From NCBI RefSeq assembly GCF_007655135.1, contig NC_045131.1, positions 5,890,001 to 5,954,000 of the forward strand: 64,000 nt of DNA. The letters run 5' to 3'. This stretch comes from Punica granatum. Taxonomy: Eukaryota > Streptophyta > Magnoliopsida > Myrtales > Lythraceae. Under the pieces are notes generated by a model. It did not search any database and was not told the origin of the DNA. It saw nothing but the letters and a program-made list of their open reading frames with translations. Positions 61,818 through 64,000 of the stretch are shown one piece after another; within the stretch, counting starts at the first letter, position 1; the number at the start of each line of letters is the position of its first letter. The position numbers were made by a program, and so were the translations under genes.

Positions 61818-63016
61818 TTAGCTTGTTGCATGTGAAAGCGATAGCTCCTTCAACCACTCACTCGTCCTCTGCCGTGACATTGCCTGCTTTTGCTTCATCT
61901 TCTTCTTCTTCTTTTTCATCGTATTCGTCTTCGTCTTCTTCGAATCGTTATGCAGTAGTTTCTCTTCGACGCTACTGCTAGTCCTCCTCTTTTGGAATAC
62001 GAGGTCAGCCTTCGTCGTGGCAGCGTTCAAGGGAACTGTCTCGACTGAGCACTTGCAATTCACTCCCAGCAACCCCCCAACATTCCTATTGAATAGTGAT
62101 CTGGATTGTCCCGTCCTCTTGGATGGGGAGTTGCTCTGGGCATTGCTGTTACTGTTACTGTTAGTGCTACTGTTGCTATTGTTACGACTGATTACGGAAT
62201 GCTTTCTGCGAAACTTGAGATCCCGCAGTTCGATATCGGTAGCAGGCGTGCGAACTAGGCCAGTCCTGAAAAAGTCCCACAGGGAAAATCTATTGTTGTG
62301 GCTCTGGGTAGATCGGAGGCTCGCCTGGCGGTATGGCGCGAAAGGAGCGTTAAGGGACTGAGGTTTAGGGCTCGGGTGCGTGTGTGAGTTATGATTTCTA
62401 AAAGGTGGCTTTTGATGATCTCCTCTATTGGTGGCGAAGCTCGAATTAGTCGATGATGATGAGGAGGAATGGTAGCTTCCGATGCTACTGCTCCTGCTCC
62501 CGATGAATCTGCTCACCGAGCCGTGGTCCATTGACTCCGACCTCGACATAGACCTAACATGTCACAAGAACAAAAAATTTGAACTCCCTGATCATGACGA
62601 AACTATATACAGCAAAATTCCGTAGGGAACAAGAATTCATATCGAGTTCAACCAACTGAGTCGGGGCAAGCAAATTACCGGTAGACCAAGCCATTTTCCG
62701 AGCTGAGGGAGAGGCGAAGAGGGAGGAGTTGGCCCTTGAAGAAGAGCTCATCCGCCGCGCACATGTGCGACTCGGATGAAACACTCGCCCTGTTGTTTCC
62801 CCACCACCCAAAGTCAAATTCCGGCTCCTCTCTCTCGCATGTCTTATTACTCGAACCTTCCTTCTCTTCCCCTCCTCCTCCATCTTCTGACGATTCTCTT
62901 ATTAACTGATGAGTCTCCTCCGTCTTGACCAGATTGATTGGTAAATCACAGAGTGACAATGCCTCTTCCTCCTCCTCCTCTTCTTCTTGGTTTCTTCCAC
63001 TCCAATACTTTGCCAT
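61818..63016 (-). CDS. Plant-specific Ser-rich protein, MAKR/DUF1645-like
   Basis: Function unproven; relatives include membrane-associated kinase regulators and DUF1645 proteins. Exon 1 is 63016-62679 and exon 2 is 62553-61818; they join in frame to 357 residues ending in TAA. The start MAKYWSGRNQ was preferred because the frame upstream opens only with a non-ATG codon. Exon 1 has an acidic run of eight Glu, then EPEFDFGWWGN and the family box AADELFFKGQLLPLRLS. Exon 2 is rich in Ser/Asn with a poly-Ser stretch, a conserved SLWDFFRTGLVRTPATDIEL block, GVNCKCSVETV, a run of eight residues almost all Lys (MKKKKKKMKQ), and a conserved end RQRTSEWLKELSL. The basic patches could bind membrane lipids or be nuclear signals; this is inference. 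Confidence 0.8.
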
Positions 63017-63096
63017 TACTCTGAGCAATTAGCTTGCCTTGGATTCTCTTATAGGGTTGTTAATTGGAAGAAGAGAAGATAGAGAGGGGGTGGAAT

Positions 63097-63105
63097 ATAT
63101 ATAGG
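63097..63105 (-). promoter_or_regulatory. TATA box of the MAKR/DUF1645-like gene
   Basis: The minus strand reads CCCTATATATATTCCACC about 85 bp upstream of the ATG at 63016, with a CT-rich leader between. Confidence 0.6.
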
Positions 63106-64000
63106 GAAGAGGGAGATATTTGAATTGGGTTGAGACAAGTGGAAGAGCATAAAGGCCAAGAAAAAGCAGAGGAACAATAAAGAAAGTTGGGGAATAGAAA
63201 TAGAATAGAGAGTGAGAGGTCAGTTGCAGTTGCAGGCGATCCAAACAAACATTGTCCCCTCCCTCCCTCTTCCCGTTTTGTGCTGTCAAAAAAGGCAAAT
63301 GGCAGCTTCCGAGGCGGCAATGGCAAATGCTGACTTATTTAGGACATAAATATGCATGAGAGTTTCGTCATTTAGTGAACTAGATTTGATTAGTCGAGAT
63401 TCACTGAATTTTTGGATATCTGATGATTCACATCGGAAAAAGAAAAGAAAAGAAAAACTAGTATATGGTCTTTCCTACTTTCAGATATTTTTGCTAGGAA
63501 AAACAAGAACCATGGTGCTCAAAGCACTTACATAACATTTACATATATAGGTGTGTACATAAAGCACTGAGAGTGAGCATTTTTGGTTGCATATATTACA
63601 GAACATAATGTGGAGATTCATTCTGTCGCGGCTTTCATGTGATTCTGCTTAGTCGGCTGTGGCCCGATAACTCTGCAGGTCAATCCTAAGTTATAACTCT
63701 TTATGCTCGTATATTGTGGCCTGATAAAAGTGACGTGAAACGAAAAATTCGCAAGATATATCTAGTCCCTGGAGAACAAGAACAGAACAAAAGAATGTAA
63801 GTACGTATGTTTAATATCAATTTCTTCTGTAATTCAACGGAACTACTCCAGCATATACTATCACGGGTCTTACAAATCGTTTGAGTATTTGTTATGTTAT
63901 TAGCGGCAGTGAATAACCGTGTAGGCCTACCGGCTCATTTCAACTACTTAATTTTGTCCATGGGATGCATTTTTTGCTACAAGTTACATATGAGCATCTC
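63106..64000. other. Upstream region of the MAKR/DUF1645-like gene to the window end
   Basis: A CT-rich proximal promoter extends to about 63280 on the minus strand. A fragment at 63350-63440 (TTTAGTGAACTAGATTTGAT, TAGTCGAGATTCACTGAATT) resembles the dispersed SINE tail. No other feature is seen. Confidence 0.45.

Overview
The window is nuclear DNA of a flowering plant, almost certainly a eudicot. It shows multi-exon genes with short GT-AG introns, AT-rich intergenic DNA, tRNA-derived SINEs, Tourist-like and MULE-like MITEs, and plant-only gene families. The species cannot be fixed from the sequence alone. It is not prokaryotic: there are no operons, CRISPR arrays or insertion sequences. Layout: an NRAMP metal transporter (+, 5' part outside the window, exons 557-2472); a FRIGIDA-like gene (+, 4709-7458); the U-box/ARM E3 ligase PUB4 (+, 10350-13490); a snakin/GASA peptide gene (-, 15661-16064); a 9 kb repeat-rich spacer; a lysine-containing classical arabinogalactan protein (-, 25356-27002); another 9 kb repeat-rich spacer with decayed gene fragments; an ARM+TPR gene (+, 35870-38987); the 23-exon immune regulator SRFR1 (-, 40521-50190); the karrikin/KAI2-ligand receptor KAI2 (-, 52583-53913); a 7.8 kb spacer; and a plant-specific Ser-rich protein related to MAKR/DUF1645 proteins (-, 61818-63016). 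The genes do not form one pathway.

The most informative feature is gene order. From established Arabidopsis locus numbers, AGP17-PUB4-NRAMP3 are consecutive on chromosome 2 (At2g23130/40/50) and AGP18-SRFR1-KAI2 are consecutive on chromosome 4 (At4g37450/60/70). This window carries NRAMP3-like, PUB4, AGP17/18-like, SRFR1 and KAI2 on one segment. That is the arrangement expected before the Arabidopsis lineage duplicated the block and lost alternate genes from each copy.

Other points of note: SRFR1 has an apparent one-base insertion near 41700 that would truncate the protein, and one non-canonical GC-AG intron. KAI2 has Leu directly after the catalytic Ser. The spacers contain fragments of a B2-type cyclin-dependent kinase gene, of a beta-galactosidase lectin domain and of a LINE RNase H domain, plus a CACTA terminus, a duplicated remnant of the AGP 3' flank split by a SINE, a MULE-MITE with a perfect 9-bp target duplication, and at least five TAA/TTA-flanked MITEs of one family.
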